From positions 372,001-436,000 of the forward strand of contig SPEL01000001.1 in the NCBI GenBank assembly GCA_009360885.1: a stretch of DNA of 64,000 nucleotides, read 5' to 3'. Origin of the DNA: Sphingobium sp. (GTDB lineage Bacteria; Pseudomonadota; Alphaproteobacteria; Sphingomonadales; Sphingomonadaceae). Positions 61,843 through 64,000 of the stretch are shown piece by piece. Position numbers and translations under genes: made by a program. How positions within the stretch are numbered: position 1 is the first letter of the stretch; each line of letters begins with the position of its first letter. Under the pieces are notes generated by a model, which did no database searches, had not been told where the DNA came from, and saw nothing but the letters and a program-made list of their open reading frames with translations.

Positions 61843-63312
61843 ATGATACCTAATGGCGTTAACGTCGCTCATCCCGACAAATTGTTCATCGGGGGCCAAT
61901 GGGTCGATTCAACAGGCGATGATTCGTTTGATCTGGTCGATCCCAATAACGAAACCGTCACGGGGCGTATTGTTGCCGCCAATGCTGCGGATATGGACCA
62001 GGCTGTCACGGCTGCGCGCAAAGCCTTTGATGATGGCCCATGGGGCGATTTTTCACCGGCCCAGCGCAGCAAATATATCGCCGCCATGGGTGAAGAACTG
62101 AAACGCCGCGAACCGGAACTGGCCCGTGCCTTTACGGCGCAAGTAGGCGGTCTGGCCAGCTTTGCCCCACAGATGGTTGGCGGGGCAACAATGGTGTTCA
62201 ATAATATCGCTGGCCTGTGTGATACCTTCCCCTTCGCGGAAAGGCGGCCCAGTATGATGATTGATACTGCCATTGTTACGCGCGAACCGGCCGGGGTTGT
62301 CGTCGCTATTGCGCCATGGAATGCCCCTTATTCCATCATGTCGTCCAAAGTAGCTTATGCTTTGGTGGCGGGGTGTACCGTGATTATGAAACCGTCACCC
62401 GAAACCCCATTGGAAGCCTATATAATTGCCGAGGCAGCCGAAGCGGCCGGTATTCCCGCCGGGGTTGTTAATCTGGTTTGCGGTGGGCGGGACGCGTCTG
62501 ACCATCTGGTGAATAATCCCGGTGTTGATAAAGTCAGCTTTACGGGGTCCACTATCGCCGGAAAACGTATCGGTGAGGTATGCGCAGGCCGTATTGCCCG
62601 CTGTACCTTGGAACTGGGCGGTAAATCTGCGGCCATCATCCGCGATGATTTCCCGATAGAAGCCGCAGCGGCCATATTGGGCAACACGATTACAATGATG
62701 AGTGGGCAGGTTTGCGCCATGCTCAGCCGTGCCATTGTTACGAAAAGCCGCCATGACGAACTGGCCGATGCTATCGCCAAAGTAATGCAAGGCGTTAAAA
62801 TTGGCCATAGCGATGCACCCGATACGCAATTGGGCCCGGTGGCGATGAAGCGGCAGCTTGAACGGGTGGAGGACTATATCGAAGATGGCCGCAAAACGGC
62901 TGATCTGGTAACCGGAGGTAGACGCCCTGCCCATATGAACAAGGGCTATTTCATTGAACCGACCCTGTTTGCCAATGTCGATAATCAATCCCGCATCGCG
63001 CAGGAAGAAATTTTCGGCCCTGTCCTTGCCCTTATTCCTGCCGAAGATGAAGCCGATGCCCTGCGGATCGCCAATGAAAGCAATTTTGGGCTGAACGGCG
63101 CGGTGCTGACTAATGATGCCGACGCTGCTTATCATATCGCGCGCAAAATGCGGACTGGCGGTGTTGGGCAAAATGGCCTCCGGATGGAGTTTAACCTTCC
63201 CTTTGGCGGCTTTAAGCAATCGGGCATTGGGCGCGAAGGTGGAGAAGAGGGGCTTTGGTCCTATTTAGAGACGAAGACGATATTGCTGGATGCAACACCG
63301 ACATCTCTCTGA
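61843..63312 (+). CDS. NAD(P)-dependent aldehyde dehydrogenase
   Basis: Oxidises aldehydes to acids. The 489 residues match the family: IAPWNAPYSIMSSKVAYALV, MKPSPETPLEAYIIAEAAEA, VSFTGSTIAGKRIGEVCA, the catalytic Glu in LELGGKSA, and Cys291 in SGQVCAMLSRA. QEEIFGPVLALIP and FGGFKQSGIGREGGEEGL close the domain. It would take the aldehydes made by GMC oxidases or by stilbene cleavage. It is divergent from the fusion gene with a 208-base gap between starts. GGAGAG precedes the ATG. Confidence 0.93.
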   Translation: MIPNGVNVAHPDKLFIGGQWVDSTGDDSFDLVDPNNETVTGRIVAANAADMDQAVTAARKAFDDGPWGDFSPAQRSKYIAAMGEELKRREPELARAFTAQVGGLASFAPQMVGGATMVFNNIAGLCDTFPFAERRPSMMIDTAIVTREPAGVVVAIAPWNAPYSIMSSKVAYALVAGCTVIMKPSPETPLEAYIIAEAAEAAGIPAGVVNLVCGGRDASDHLVNNPGVDKVSFTGSTIAGKRIGEVCAGRIARCTLELGGKSAAIIRDDFPIEAAAAILGNTITMMSGQVCAMLSRAIVTKSRHDELADAIAKVMQGVKIGHSDAPDTQLGPVAMKRQLERVEDYIEDGRKTADLVTGGRRPAHMNKGYFIEPTLFANVDNQSRIAQEEIFGPVLALIPAEDEADALRIANESNFGLNGAVLTNDADAAYHIARKMRTGGVGQNGLRMEFNLPFGGFKQSGIGREGGEEGLWSYLETKTILLDATPTSL

Positions 63313-63409
63313 TTGTATAGAGGGGGGCATGCGGCTGTCGCTGTCCCCTTTCTCGTCGCTATTCCCGCCTGAGGTGATGCACTATATTTCGCATCTATGG
63401 CGTTACTAT

Positions 63410-63450
63410 GGACAGGCGGCGCTATGGCCTGTCCATATTGGTGTTTTTTG
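63410..63450 (+). terminator. Hairpin terminator after the ALDH gene
   Basis: GGACAGGC (63410-63417) pairs with GCCTGTCC (63427-63434), followed ten bases later by TTTTTTG. It lies between the ALDH gene and the convergent receptor gene; the rest of this gap shows nothing. Confidence 0.6.
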
Positions 63451-63561
63451 ATTGCCACTGCTGCCTTACTCTGGCGGCATGATCGGGATAAGACAGCATG
63501 GAACAGACAGGCCAGCCAGTCATAACCAAGTCAGGAATGATGGTCTGGCCTATATTGTTTT

Positions 63562-64000
63562 TTAGCGAAGAGTGGCGCGTACTGTGATGCCATAGGTTCT
63601 TGGTGGCCGAATATCCGCATAAAATAATGTAGGATCGCCGCCAATTTGCCGTGGCAGCGAAAATGGGTAACGATAGCCACCTGAATAAATGGCCTGATTG
63701 CCGATATTGCGGACCCAGCCTGTTACTGAAAACCCGTGTCGTGACTCAAATGTAAGGTCAGCGTCAAATGCGGCATAACCATCATCATAGGCCGATGAGA
63801 TATAATCGGGGCTCAGATACATGCTGCTGGCAAATTTCATGGAGGCGGCGGGTATAATATGATCTCCGCTGCTCAGTTCGATTGGATAGTCATATTTGAC
63901 GGAACCGGTCCATTTGGGCGCATGGGGCAGAGGCATCCCTGAACAATCAATCCTGTTCGTCGCAAGGGCCGGGTTTATAGGCGTCAATGGGCCAATGGCG
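63562..64000 (-). CDS. TonB-dependent receptor, C-terminal part (5' end off the window)
   Basis: The last ~146 residues of an outer-membrane receptor. The frame stays open to the window end, so there is no start here. LPHAPKWTGSVKYDYPIELS, FASSMYLSPDYISSAYDDGY, FDADLTFESRHGFSVTGWVR, NIGNQAIYSGGYRYPFSLPR and YADIRPPRTYGITVRATLR are typical final barrel strands. The last residue is Arg rather than the usual aromatic. It is the third receptor of the island. Confidence 0.88.
   Translation of the reverse strand, partial: AIGPLTPINPALATNRIDCSGMPLPHAPKWTGSVKYDYPIELSSGDHIIPAASMKFASSMYLSPDYISSAYDDGYAAFDADLTFESRHGFSVTGWVRNIGNQAIYSGGYRYPFSLPRQIGGDPTLFYADIRPPRTYGITVRATLR

Noticed and set aside
62395-63219. 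Minus-strand 274-codon frame inside the ALDH gene
   Set aside because: Antisense of an ALDH with intact Cys and Glu motifs.

Overview
The window looks like a chromosome segment of a sphingomonad (Sphingobium/Novosphingobium/Sphingomonas type). Evidence: a PopZ-like C-terminus directly upstream of valS, many TonB-dependent receptors, moderately high GC, and a dense set of lignin-type aromatic catabolism genes. This taxonomic call is inference; no rRNA marker is present.

Positions 1-18100: the end of popZ, then valS, then an iron block. The block holds a TonB receptor, a GNAT acetyltransferase and a tightly coupled operon for a 2,3-dihydroxybenzoate/serine (enterobactin-like) siderophore: a DHB-AMP ligase, an isochorismatase with its aryl carrier protein as a separate gene, a four-domain C-A-PCP-TE synthetase and an EntA-like dehydrogenase. 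An amino-acid racemase, an M20 amidohydrolase, and a FecCD-type permease with its ATPase follow. Isochorismate synthase, the phosphopantetheinyl transferase and the periplasmic binding protein are not in the window.

Positions 18100-25600: chromosomal genes (DEAD-box helicase, BaiN-type flavoprotein, secreted tannase-family esterase, nicotinate phosphoribosyltransferase, FAH-family hydrolase) and a tRNA-Lys(CTT).

Positions 25547-33769: an 8.2-kb integrative element bounded by a 46-bp repeat of the tRNA-Lys 3' end. It has a tyrosine integrase, an AlpA-like HTH protein, a DUF3987 replication-type protein beside an iteron array, overlapping small leftward genes including a DUF5681-like protein, and one rightward membrane-anchored cargo gene. 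No virion structural genes were found, so it resembles a phage satellite or minimal integrative element.

Positions 33770-64000: a large accessory catabolic island: two GMC oxidoreductases, three TonB receptors (one cut by the window end), LysR, MarR and TetR regulators, SnoaL-like and DUF3237 proteins, a LigM-type tetrahydrofolate O-demethylase with PurU, several SDR/NmrA proteins, a lignostilbene-type dioxygenase, an HpaB-type monooxygenase, an SMP-30 lactonase, a vanillyl-alcohol-oxidase/4-cresol-dehydrogenase-type flavoprotein with cytochrome c and an unknown Tat-signal protein, an MFS transporter, a pseudoazurin, an aldehyde dehydrogenase, and a fusion of a degenerate alpha/beta hydrolase to a flavin reductase. 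Together they suggest uptake and breakdown of a methoxylated phenolic dimer (lignan, stilbene or phenylcoumaran type) by benzylic and side-chain oxidation, double-bond cleavage, ring hydroxylation and O-demethylation. AT-rich palindromes related to ATGRTATATAYCAT recur upstream of at least four, perhaps five, of these genes and may mark a shared regulon.
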